Positions 21,600 through 28,965 of a stretch of DNA of 64,000 nucleotides are shown piece by piece; position 1 is the first letter of the stretch; the number at the start of each line of letters is the position of its first letter. Source of the DNA: Acuticoccus sp. I52.16.1 (GTDB lineage Bacteria; Pseudomonadota; Alphaproteobacteria; Rhizobiales; Amorphaceae); assembly GCF_022865125.1 (NCBI RefSeq), contig NZ_CP094828.1:4953219-5017218 (forward strand). Reading direction: 5' to 3'. The notes below the pieces were generated by a model, which was given only the letters and a program-made list of their open reading frames with translations, did no database searches and had not been told where the DNA came from. The translations under genes and the position numbers were made by a program.

Positions 21600-22082
21600 A
21601 TGTCAAAGGATGATGTTGAACACGTCTGGCGCGAAATCGGCCGTATCGAGACCTGCATGATGGCGACCCATGACGGCTCGGCCCTGCGGGCGCGGCCGAT
21701 GGTCGGTTCCGCCGATCGTGCCTCGGGGACCATCTGGTTCGTCACCAACCGGTCCGACAAGAAGGACGACGAGCTGCGGCGCGATCCGCGGGTGTGCCTC
21801 TCCTACGCCGATCCGTCGACGAACACGTTCGTCTCGGTCTCCGGCGAAGCGACGCTGTCGACCGACCGGCGCACGATCGAGGACCATTGGAACCCCGCGT
21901 TCGACGCGTGGTTCGAAGGGGGCTCGGCCGATCCGGAGGCGTTGCTGATCGCGGTGCGGCCGCACACGGCAGAGTTCTGGGACAACGCGAGCGAGGAATT
22001 GATGGCCGCGCTCGACCTTCTCACCGCCACGGCCAAGCCGCCGGAGCCGGCCCTGGGCGACCACTGCAAGGTGAAGATGTAG
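21600..22082 (+). CDS. Pyridoxamine 5'-phosphate oxidase-fold general stress protein
   Basis: A 160-residue protein of the general stress protein 26 type: VWREIGRIETCMMATHDGSALRARPM, then IWFVTNRSDKKDDELRRDPRVCLSY and FVSVSGEATLSTDRRTIEDHW. The split-barrel fold usually binds FMN or F420. Family members are stress-induced flavoproteins with poorly known substrates. The ATG at 21600 follows GGAG by about six bases. It lies convergent with ecfG inside the stress locus, and an imperfect EcfG promoter lies upstream. A true pyridoxamine oxidase (PdxH) is unlikely given the short length. Confidence 0.85.
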   Translation: MSKDDVEHVWREIGRIETCMMATHDGSALRARPMVGSADRASGTIWFVTNRSDKKDDELRRDPRVCLSYADPSTNTFVSVSGEATLSTDRRTIEDHWNPAFDAWFEGGSADPEALLIAVRPHTAEFWDNASEELMAALDLLTATAKPPEPALGDHCKVKM

Positions 22083-22295
22083 CCCGGTACGAAATCGCGG
22101 CCGGTCGAGCGAGGCGAGGGGCCTCGTCCACCGACCGCGCGACCGTTGCCATACCGAAGCTGCGATGCCGTAGCTGGGACGCCCGACCTGAATTGCCGTA
22201 GCAGGGACTGGGAGAGCCGGGGTTCGCCCGGCATCGTCGTGCGCGTTCCCGCCATGCGCGGCCCGGCAGGGTGCCGGCCCGGGCGCGCGGCGGGT

Positions 22296-22832
22296 TTAGA
22301 ACTTGCGCGCGTCGACGACCGAGCGGCTGTAGTGGTCGGGCCCATAGTCGGCCCCGGACTGCAGCGCCAGAAGCTCGGCGAGACGGGTGCGGGCACGGTT
22401 CACACGGCTCTTCACCGTGCCGACGGCGCAGCCGCAGATCTCGGCCGCCTCGTCGTAGGAGAAGCCGGAGGCACCCACCAGGATCAACGCTTCGCGCTGG
22501 TCCGCGGCCAGTTTCCCCAGCGCCTCACGGAAGTCCACCATGTCGAGATGGCCGATCTGCTCGGGATGGGTCGACAGGTTGGCGGCCATCTTGCCGTCCG
22601 CGTCTTCCACCTCGCGCCGCTTCTTGCGGAAGTCGGAATAGTAGACGTTGCGCAAGATGGTGAAGAGCCAGGCGCGCATGTTGGTGCCGGCCTCGAACAT
22701 GTCGATCGAGGCCCAGGCCTTCATCAACGCTTCCTGCACCAGATCGTCGGCCCGCTCGGCGTTGCCGCAGAGGCTGACCGCAAAGGCGCGGAGGTTGGGG
22801 ATCTGACGAATGAGCTCTTCCTTGACGCTCAT
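22296..22832 (-). CDS. ecfG: EcfG-type extracytoplasmic-function sigma factor
   Basis: The 178-residue product has sigma region 2 (NLRAFAVSLCGNAERADDLVQEALMKAW, then NMRAWLFTILRN) and region 4 (EALILVGASGFSYDEAAEICGCAVGTVKSRVNRAR). It lacks regions 1 and 3, as expected of an ECF sigma factor. The ECF15/EcfG group is inferred from its partners: nepR overlaps its start by four bases (ATGA) and phyR is divergent. EcfG directs RNA polymerase to GGAAC-N16/17-CGTT promoters of the general stress response and is held inactive by NepR. The expected target sites occur in this same locus. Confidence 0.95.
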   Translation of the reverse strand: MSVKEELIRQIPNLRAFAVSLCGNAERADDLVQEALMKAWASIDMFEAGTNMRAWLFTILRNVYYSDFRKKRREVEDADGKMAANLSTHPEQIGHLDMVDFREALGKLAADQREALILVGASGFSYDEAAEICGCAVGTVKSRVNRARTRLAELLALQSGADYGPDHYSRSVVDARKF

Positions 22833-23059
22833 TGCGGCTTCGAACCCTCGCCGTTGCCGGCGGTGGCGGCCTTGTGCTCACCGTCGTCGACGCCGGAGGG
22901 GCTGTCCCCGCCGACCTCGTCGAGCTTCAGCAACAGCTCGACCAGCTTGTCGGGGATGGGCTCGACCAACACGGAATCGTACAAACTTCGCAACTGTTTT
23001 CCAATCAGCGACTGCATGGCTTCGTCCTGGGGGGTGCCCGGCCTATCGTCTTCAGTCAT
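22829..23059 (-). CDS. nepR: Anti-sigma factor NepR
   Basis: A 76-residue protein with the NepR core IGKQLRSLYDSVLVEPIPDKLVELLLKLDE, a helix-loop-helix that binds either EcfG or phosphorylated PhyR. The C-terminal Gly/Asp-rich tail and the N-terminus are low complexity, as usual in the family. The four-base overlap with ecfG gives coupled synthesis of the sigma factor and its inhibitor. Transcription probably begins at the bidirectional EcfG promoter about 130 bases upstream, so the anti-sigma factor is under positive control of its own target. Confidence 0.93.
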   Translation of the reverse strand: MTEDDRPGTPQDEAMQSLIGKQLRSLYDSVLVEPIPDKLVELLLKLDEVGGDSPSGVDDGEHKAATAGNGEGSKPQ

Positions 23060-23143
23060 TGCACACCGTCGGGCATTCCTTCACAATTCATCATCCATCC
23101 TTGGGTTCCATACCGCGTCGCTGTCTCCTGGCTAGTGCGCGCT

Positions 23144-23168
23144 GGAACATTCGATTGCGACGGACGTT
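23144..23168 (+). promoter_or_regulatory. EcfG-dependent promoter P1 toward phyR
   Basis: GGAAC (23144-23148), a 16-base spacer, then CGTT (23165-23168): an exact match to the alphaproteobacterial general stress promoter. The direction is toward phyR, whose ATG is about 155 bases downstream. Confidence 0.85.
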
Positions 23169-23185
23169 AGAACGACTACCTTGTC

Positions 23186-23212
23186 GGAACGGTTTGGCCC
23201 GTCGTTCGTTCC
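23186..23212. promoter_or_regulatory. Palindromic bidirectional EcfG promoter for phyR and nepR-ecfG
   Basis: On the plus strand GGAAC (23186-23190), 16 bases, CGTT (23207-23210). On the minus strand GGAAC (23212-23208), 16 bases, CGTT (23191-23188). Each strand is an exact EcfG promoter, and the -35 of one overlaps the -10 of the other. It lies between the divergent nepR and phyR starts, so a single 27-bp element can drive both arms of the circuit. Confidence 0.85.
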
Positions 23213-23321
23213 ATAGGTTCTGGGTCGCAAATCGCCTCCGGCGCCATGGTGCGTGATTGGGTCGTGCACGCAAGGCGTTCGGACGACGCGGGCCAGGGTT
23301 CGAACTCGTCAAGGAATGGTC

Positions 23322-24137
23322 ATGTCGCTTGCCAAGAAAATCGCGCCGCATATCCCTTATATGCGGCGCTTCGCTCGTTCGCTCACGGGCAGCCAACCCA
23401 GTGGGGACGCCTATGTCCAGGCCGCCCTCGAGGCACTCGTCGAAGATCCTTCCATGTTCGATGAGACCATCCCGGCGCGGGTGGCGCTCTATCGCATCCT
23501 GATCTCGATCTGGGATTCGATCGACCTCAACCACGAGACCACCGCCCGCACCGCCGTCTTCGAGAAGCGCCTCGACGCGATGGTCCCACGCGCGCGGCAG
23601 GCCTTCCTGTTGACCACGGTGGAGGGCTTCTCGCTGCAGGAAGCCGCCGCGATCCTCGATACCGACATGAACGGCGTGCGCATCCTGATCGACGAGGCGG
23701 GCCAGTCCATCGCCGAGCAGGTGGCCACGAGCGTCCTCATCATCGAAGACGAGCCGATGATCGCGATGGACCTCGAGGCGCTGGTCGAGGGGCTGGGCCA
23801 CGAGGTCGCCGGCATCGCCCGCACCCATACCGAAGCGGTGGAGGCCGTGCGCGCCCGCCGTCCCGGCCTGGTCCTGGCCGACATCCAGCTCGCCGACGGC
23901 TCCTCCGGCCTCGACGCGGTGAACGAGATCCTCGAGTCGATGACGGTGCCGGTGATCTTCATCACCGCCTACCCGGAGCGGCTTCTGACGGGCGAGCGGC
24001 CGGAGCCGGCCTTCCTCATCACCAAGCCGTTCGAGACCGACACGGTGAAGGCGGTGGTTAGCCAGGCGCTCTTCTTCCAGTCCGGCGAGAGCGAGGCGGA
24101 AGAGGACAGCGCCGGCGTTCAGCCCTCCGCGGTCTGA
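23322..24137 (+). CDS. phyR: General stress response anti-anti-sigma factor PhyR
   Basis: A 271-residue response regulator with reversed architecture. An N-terminal sigma-like domain (about 1-125, including RFARSLTGSQPSGDAYVQAAL and EGFSLQEAAAILD) precedes a receiver domain (about 137-260). The receiver has the acidic pocket E142/D143, phosphoacceptor Asp187 in VLADIQLADGS and the conserved Lys in LITKPFE. On phosphorylation the sigma-like domain is released to bind NepR, freeing EcfG. ATG 23322 is chosen over 23316 because AAGGA at 23311-23315 then has proper spacing. Two EcfG promoters lie upstream, so phyR is autoregulated. Confidence 0.96.
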   Translation: MSLAKKIAPHIPYMRRFARSLTGSQPSGDAYVQAALEALVEDPSMFDETIPARVALYRILISIWDSIDLNHETTARTAVFEKRLDAMVPRARQAFLLTTVEGFSLQEAAAILDTDMNGVRILIDEAGQSIAEQVATSVLIIEDEPMIAMDLEALVEGLGHEVAGIARTHTEAVEAVRARRPGLVLADIQLADGSSGLDAVNEILESMTVPVIFITAYPERLLTGERPEPAFLITKPFETDTVKAVVSQALFFQSGESEAEEDSAGVQPSAV

Positions 24138-24200
24138 TCTCGCGGCCCCGCCGTACGGGGCCGGCGACGTGTTCGACGACCTTTGGAGGCGCCCGCGCCT

Positions 24201-25562
24201 CTAAAGGCGCTCGGTCCAGGCGACATAGGCGTCGATGTCGAACTTCCGCTTCAGGCCGCTCGCGGTCATCGTGCGGACCTTGCCGAAGACGTCCCGCTCG
24301 GGCCAACCACGGTCGTGCAGGCCGAACAGCCAGCCGATGTTGGCGTACGAGTTGGCGTCCCGACCATCCAGGAAATATTTGTTGTTGAGGGCGAGCGCCG
24401 TCTCGTAGGCGGTGCGCGGCGTGTTCGTCATCGCGATCAGCCGTTTGCCCCAGTACATCCGCATGTGGTTGTGCAGGTAGCCGGTGAGCCGCATCTCGCG
24501 CATCGCAGCGTTCCAATATGGATCGTGCGTCTTGCCGGCCTCGAGGTCCTTGCGCGTGTAGGTGTGCTCGCGCGGATCGCCTTTGTGCGCCTCGAGGGTC
24601 TCCCGCGCCCAGGCCGGCATCGCGGCGAAGGAATCGTAGTTCCGTTCGTGATGCACGAAATTGACGGCGAGCTCACGCCGGACGAGCATTTCCTCCACGT
24701 AGGAGGCGCGGCTGTCGTCCTTGGCCTCGGCGTCGTTCACGGCGTGGTAGATTTCCAGCGGCGAGATTTGACCGAAGTGCAGATAGGGGCTCATCACGGA
24801 AACGTGACGTTGCACCATGTCGGCGCGGCCGTCGTCATAGTTGGGAAGATCGTCCTTCAAGAACGATGCGAGGCGCGATCGGGCGGCCTTCGAGCCGCCT
24901 TCGATGTCGCCCACGGGGGCGACCGAGGCGTCGCAACCGAGGGCTTGCGCGAACGCGGCGGGATCGTCCAGCGCCTGATCCGCCTTCGATCCGAGGCCCG
25001 CCGCCTTGCACTTTAATGCCATGGCTTGTGGACGGTCGAGAAAAGCGGGGAGGGCGCGGTGGACACGCGGCCGGAAGGTACGCGCGGCAGTTTCCTGCCG
25101 GTTCGACGCCTCCTCCACGGGAACGATGACGTCGCCCTCCACCATCTCGACGAGGCAGCGGGCCTCGTCGGCGAGTTGCGCCCGCCAGGCCACCAGATGC
25201 CGCAGATATCCTCGGTCCGTGACGACGACGGCGGCCTCGCAGCTCACCTGGACGGCGATCTCCGCTGGCTTGCCGAGGCGCAGCGAGAAGGCTGCGCCGC
25301 GCCGTTCGACGGCCGCCATCGTTTCCTTCAGCCCCTGGAGCATGAAGGTATAGTGCCGCAGGTTGGCGTCCGGATAATCGGGGTCGACGACGAACAGGAC
25401 CAGCAGCGGCAACTTGCAGGTGTTGGCCCAGTATGCTGCGCGTTCCAGCGCCGGATTGCCGTCCGCCCGCTGACTATGCTGCATCCAGTACAGGATAAAT
25501 TTCGTGTCGCTCCGGGGCGAACGGCTGTTCAGCGCGCGCGTACGGCGGGCGTGCTGATCCAT
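24201..25562 (-). CDS. Class II deoxyribodipyrimidine (CPD) photolyase
   Basis: A 453-residue FAD enzyme that uses blue light to split cyclobutane pyrimidine dimers. The N-terminus FILYWMQHSQRADGNPALE is the signature of class II photolyases, distinct from the class I phrB type. The C-terminal half has REMRLTGYLHNHMRMYWGKRL and the Asn-rich FAD/DNA segment NKYFLDGRDANSYANIGW. It lies at the edge of the stress locus, tail-to-tail with phyR. No EcfG promoter was seen on its own strand. Class II enzymes are patchily distributed in bacteria. Confidence 0.93.
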   Translation of the reverse strand: MDQHARRTRALNSRSPRSDTKFILYWMQHSQRADGNPALERAAYWANTCKLPLLVLFVVDPDYPDANLRHYTFMLQGLKETMAAVERRGAAFSLRLGKPAEIAVQVSCEAAVVVTDRGYLRHLVAWRAQLADEARCLVEMVEGDVIVPVEEASNRQETAARTFRPRVHRALPAFLDRPQAMALKCKAAGLGSKADQALDDPAAFAQALGCDASVAPVGDIEGGSKAARSRLASFLKDDLPNYDDGRADMVQRHVSVMSPYLHFGQISPLEIYHAVNDAEAKDDSRASYVEEMLVRRELAVNFVHHERNYDSFAAMPAWARETLEAHKGDPREHTYTRKDLEAGKTHDPYWNAAMREMRLTGYLHNHMRMYWGKRLIAMTNTPRTAYETALALNNKYFLDGRDANSYANIGWLFGLHDRGWPERDVFGKVRTMTASGLKRKFDIDAYVAWTERL

Positions 25563-25628
25563 GGCGAGCCTTGCCTGACGCTTGCGTCGCGAATCATTCG
25601 GGGGTATATGGAGAACATCACCCCGATG

Positions 25629-25653
25629 GGAACCGAATTTGTCGTTTAACGTT
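25629..25653 (+). promoter_or_regulatory. EcfG-dependent promoter of the exported protein gene
   Basis: GGAAC (25629-25633), 16 bases, CGTT (25650-25653): an exact match. It reads toward the gene at 25832, giving a predicted leader of about 170 bases. It overlaps the phrB-type gene's upstream region in the opposite direction. Confidence 0.75.
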
Positions 25654-25831
25654 GGTGTGGTGTCGGTGGGAAGTTAAATTTTCCACAAAAAGTGAACGAG
25701 AATGTTTGCAGTTCGGTCTTGTGGCAGTGGTGCAACATAACCAACTGTGGACAACCAGGCGCTGCATAGCGCCATACGCAATAAGCCGCTTGGAGCGGCA
25801 AGGGCAAACCGGCCCTGGAAGGAGAGCTCGG

Positions 25832-26347
25832 ATGTCAGTGCTCGGTCGTACCGCTATCGTCGCGTTGGTCTTCACTGGTTCCGTTGCAGCGGCAGCCTAC
25901 GCAGCCAATCATGAAGACTTCTATAACGGGGTCACGTCGACCGTCGGCAAACTCAGCCGCAACGTCGAAATGGCGAGCGGGATGATGTCCGGTGACGCGC
26001 ATCTCGCCAACCCGTCCGAAACCCGTGACGGCAAGCGCAACCAGGAGCGGATCGAGTCCTCCTCCGTGGTGACGCACGTGGAAGTCGTCGGCGGTGGCCC
26101 GCGCCAGCGCATCGTCCTTCTCGACCCCAACGGCGAGGAAGTGTTCACCCACGATCCGGAGGCGAACACCACCATCATCGCCAAGGACGTCGTGATCCCG
26201 TCGATCACCGTGCGCGACAGCAAGGACGACATCGCCGAGCTGCGCGTCGTGACGGCCGCCCCGGCGATCCAAGCCCCGGCCGAGCTGCGCCAGGCGCTGG
26301 CCGAGAACGCGGCGCGCCCGGATCTCTTCTACCGCGACGATCTCTGA
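25832..26347 (+). CDS. Exported protein of unknown function, predicted EcfG target
   Basis: A 171-residue protein beginning MSVLGRTAIVALVFTGSVAAAAYA, a Sec signal peptide with likely cleavage after AYA. The mature part is hydrophilic: SSVVTHVEVVGGGPRQRIVLLDPNGEEVFTH and a beta-rich VVIPSITVRDSKDDIAELRVV. I recognise no family. A GGAAGGAG precedes the ATG. An exact EcfG promoter lies about 180 bases upstream and a terminator follows 45 bases after the stop, so it is a monocistronic unit, probably a periplasmic stress protein. Confidence 0.75.
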   Translation: MSVLGRTAIVALVFTGSVAAAAYAANHEDFYNGVTSTVGKLSRNVEMASGMMSGDAHLANPSETRDGKRNQERIESSSVVTHVEVVGGGPRQRIVLLDPNGEEVFTHDPEANTTIIAKDVVIPSITVRDSKDDIAELRVVTAAPAIQAPAELRQALAENAARPDLFYRDDL

Positions 26348-26390
26348 CCCGGCGCGCCACGAGGCGCCCGGCGACCCGTCGCATCGGACC

Positions 26391-26422
26391 AGACCGCCAC
26401 GCCCCCCGCGCGGCGGTCTTTT
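26391..26422 (+). terminator. Terminator after the exported protein gene
   Basis: The stem AGACCGCC (26391-26398) pairs with GGCGGTCT (26412-26419), followed by three more Ts. Confidence 0.75.
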
Positions 26423-26690
26423 CGCGTCGGCCCCACCGCCGTCATCCGTCCGGTTCGGCGCCCCGCTTCGCACCTGCGGCGCAGCGGTCGCCGCAACCGG
26501 CCCATACGCCGTGGACCGACTAGACCTCCAAGGCCTCGGCAAGCCCGGTCCGGCGGCACCTCGTCACCGGACACACCCCGATCCGTCCCCCCCCCCCCCG
26601 AACGCCACTGACCCTTCGCCGGGCCGACCGCTCCGCGCGCTGCCGCCTTCTTGCGCGCCCCGTGACGTCCGGATCCACGGCCAATGCGCG
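26423..26690. other. Gap with a 13-base C homopolymer
   Basis: No supported gene between the terminator and the racemase stop. A run of 13 Cs lies at 26587-26599, the longest homopolymer noticed in the window. Open frames crossing it are shadows without family features. Confidence 0.5.
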
Positions 26691-27356
26691 CTATGGCGCC
26701 AGCGCGACGGCGCCGAGGGCCATCGCGACGGCCGACTGAGTGGGATCGATCACCGGGATTCCGAGCCGCTCCTCCAGCCGCGCGCGGTGCGCCGCCATCC
26801 CGGCACAGCCCATGACGATGGTATTGGCCCCATCCGTATCGCGCAGCGCGGTGCCGACCTCCGTCATGCGCTCCAACGTCGAGGCGCCCGAGGCCGTCTC
26901 CGCCACGCTGAGCCCCAGCGCCCGCTCGCCGGCGAGGCGGTCCATCAACCCCATCTGCCGCAGGTACCGGAGGTGGCGGGGGATCGAGCGGTCCTTGATC
27001 GCCAGCACCCCGAACCGCTCGCCGCGCGACAGAGCCGTCAGCACCCCGCATTCGGCGATGCCGAACACCGGCCGGGCGGTCGCCTCGCGGCAAACATGGA
27101 GGCCGGGGTCGGAATAGCAGGCGATGACGAAGGCGTCCGTGTCGTTCGTCTCACGCATCAGCCGCGCCAGGGGGAGGGTGACGGCCTCCACATCCGCCTG
27201 CGTTTCCACGCCGAACGGGCCCTCGGCCAGCGTCATGCATGCGATCTGCGGCCCCTCGGCGAAGCGCAGCGGCTCCAGCGCCGCGTCGATCCCGCGCGTC
27301 ACCTCGTCGTTGGAGTTGGGGTTCACCACGAGAATGCGTTGTCTGGCCCCGGCCAC
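26691..27356 (-). CDS. Asp/Glu/hydantoin racemase family protein
   Basis: A 221-residue cofactor-independent racemase-type protein. The N-terminal ILVVNPNSNDEVTRGI, the catalytic-cysteine region VIACYSDPGLHVCREA and the second cysteine motif TIVMGCAGMA are those of the Asp/Glu/hydantoin racemase superfamily. The GTG at 27356 is chosen because GGAGG lies seven bases upstream. The divergent neighbour is a hydantoinase-type enzyme, so hydantoin racemase (supplying the enantiomer the hydantoinase accepts) is the best guess. Maleate isomerase-like activity is an alternative. Confidence 0.85.
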   Translation of the reverse strand: MAGARQRILVVNPNSNDEVTRGIDAALEPLRFAEGPQIACMTLAEGPFGVETQADVEAVTLPLARLMRETNDTDAFVIACYSDPGLHVCREATARPVFGIAECGVLTALSRGERFGVLAIKDRSIPRHLRYLRQMGLMDRLAGERALGLSVAETASGASTLERMTEVGTALRDTDGANTIVMGCAGMAAHRARLEERLGIPVIDPTQSAVAMALGAVALAP

Positions 27357-27472
27357 CTGATATCCTCCGTCCACGCCGCGGCACGCAGCCTGCAGCACCC
27401 GTTGCGGGCACACCCCGCCCGCTTCCCATCGACGCTTTAGAGCGCCTGCAAGCCAGAGTCCTGTCAGCTTTC

Positions 27473-28936
27473 ATGCCAACATTCGATCTCATCGTTCGCG
27501 GCGGCTCCGTCGCCACCGCCGTCGACGTCATGCGCGCGGACATCGCCATCGCCGACGGCAAGGTGGCCGCCATCGGCCACGACCTCGGCGACGCACGCGC
27601 CGTGGTGGACGCCGGCGGCCGCCTCGTCACGCCCGGCGGGGTCGACAGCCACTGTCATATCGAGCAGCTCTCGGCGATGGGGGTCACCAACGCCGACACG
27701 TTCGAGACCGCGACGGCCTCCGCCGCGCTCGGCGGCACCACGACGGTCATCCCGTTCGCGTGCCAGCACAAGGGCGACGATCTGTCCGCGATCGTGCGCG
27801 ACTACCACGCGCTCGCCGGTCGCGGCGCCATCGTCGACTATGCCCTTCACCTCATCGTCACCGACCCGACGCCCGCGACGCTGACCGAGCAGCTCCCCGC
27901 GCTGGTGAAGGCCGGCCACGGCTCCATCAAGATCTTCATGACTTACGACGCCATGAAGGTGGACGACGAACAGGTGCTCGACATCCTGCTCGTCGCCCGT
28001 CAGCTCGGCGCCATGGTGTGCGCCCATGCCGAAAATCACGGCATGATCAAGTGGATGGTGCAGCGCCTGCTCGATCGCGGCTATACCGCGCCGAAATACC
28101 ACGCCGTCAGTCATCCGCGCGGGTCCGAGGCGGAGGCGTTCAACCGCCTCATCGCCATGTCCGAGCTGATCGACCAGCCGATCATGATCTTCCACGTGTC
28201 GACCGCCGAAGGCGCCGCGACGATCCACGCCGCCCGCGGCCGTGGGGTGAAGGTCTTCGCCGAGACGTGTCCGCAGTACCTCTTTCTCACCGCCGAGGAC
28301 CTCGACAAGCCGGGGATGGAGGGGGCGAAATGGTGCTGCAGTCCACCGCCGCGCGCCGCGTCCGACATCGAGGCACTTTGGCAGGCGCTGGCCCGCGGCG
28401 ACCTGCAGACGGTCACCTCCGACCACGCCCCGTTCTCCTATGACGAGAAGGGCAAGTTCGCGAACGGCCCCAACCCGACCTTCAAGCAGATCCCCAACGG
28501 GATGCCCGGCCTGCAGGCGCGCATGCCGCTGATGTTCGACGCGATCGTCTCGCAAGGCCGCATGGACGTCACGGATTTCGTGCGCATCACCGCCACGGCC
28601 CCGGCGCAGCTCTACAACCTCGCCGACCGCAAGGGCTCCATCGCCATCAGCAAGGACGCCGACCTCGTCGTCTGGGATACCGAGCGCGAGGTCACGCTGA
28701 CCGACGATCTGATGGCGGACGCCACCGGCTACACCCCCTATGTCGGCCGCACGGTGAAGGGCTGGCCGGAGACGGTGGTGCGGCGCGGCGAGGTGATCGT
28801 CGCGGACGGGGCGCTGACGGGCCGGGCCGGCAGCGGCGAATTCCTGCCTCGCGGCGGCGGGAAGGCGGCCGAGCCGACCGGCAGGACCGCCGCCGAGTTC
28901 GACCCGGCCCGCAACTTCGGCGCGGTCCTCCTGTAG
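27473..28936 (+). CDS. hydA: Dihydropyrimidinase / D-hydantoinase
   Basis: A 487-residue amidohydrolase-superfamily enzyme that opens dihydropyrimidine or 5-substituted hydantoin rings. Metal ligands are visible: D58-x-H60-x-H62 (DSHCHIEQ), carboxylated Lys153 (SIKIFMTYD), His185 (CAHAEN), His241 (FHVST) and Asp317 (TSDHAPF). The sequence after the second His is IEQ rather than the common xxxP. The frame is open upstream to 27239, but ATG 27473 gives the family start MPTFDLIVRGG. The C-terminal tail after EFLPR is Gly/Ala-rich. The gene is divergent from the racemase and convergent with the enolase-superfamily gene. Confidence 0.92.
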   Translation: MPTFDLIVRGGSVATAVDVMRADIAIADGKVAAIGHDLGDARAVVDAGGRLVTPGGVDSHCHIEQLSAMGVTNADTFETATASAALGGTTTVIPFACQHKGDDLSAIVRDYHALAGRGAIVDYALHLIVTDPTPATLTEQLPALVKAGHGSIKIFMTYDAMKVDDEQVLDILLVARQLGAMVCAHAENHGMIKWMVQRLLDRGYTAPKYHAVSHPRGSEAEAFNRLIAMSELIDQPIMIFHVSTAEGAATIHAARGRGVKVFAETCPQYLFLTAEDLDKPGMEGAKWCCSPPPRAASDIEALWQALARGDLQTVTSDHAPFSYDEKGKFANGPNPTFKQIPNGMPGLQARMPLMFDAIVSQGRMDVTDFVRITATAPAQLYNLADRKGSIAISKDADLVVWDTEREVTLTDDLMADATGYTPYVGRTVKGWPETVVRRGEVIVADGALTGRAGSGEFLPRGGGKAAEPTGRTAAEFDPARNFGAVLL

Positions 28937-28965
28937 GCGCGGCGGCCGGGCACCGCCGGGGCCGG

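Noticed and set aside
22083-22295. A terminator between the PPOX-fold gene and ecfG
   Set aside because: Only a 6-bp GCCGGG/CCCGGC hairpin without a T-tract is present, too weak to call as an intrinsic terminator.
23084-23108. A second minus-strand EcfG-like site before nepR (GGAAC with AATT at 16 bases)
   Set aside because: The -10 half does not match CGTT, whereas the palindromic element 80 bases away is exact.
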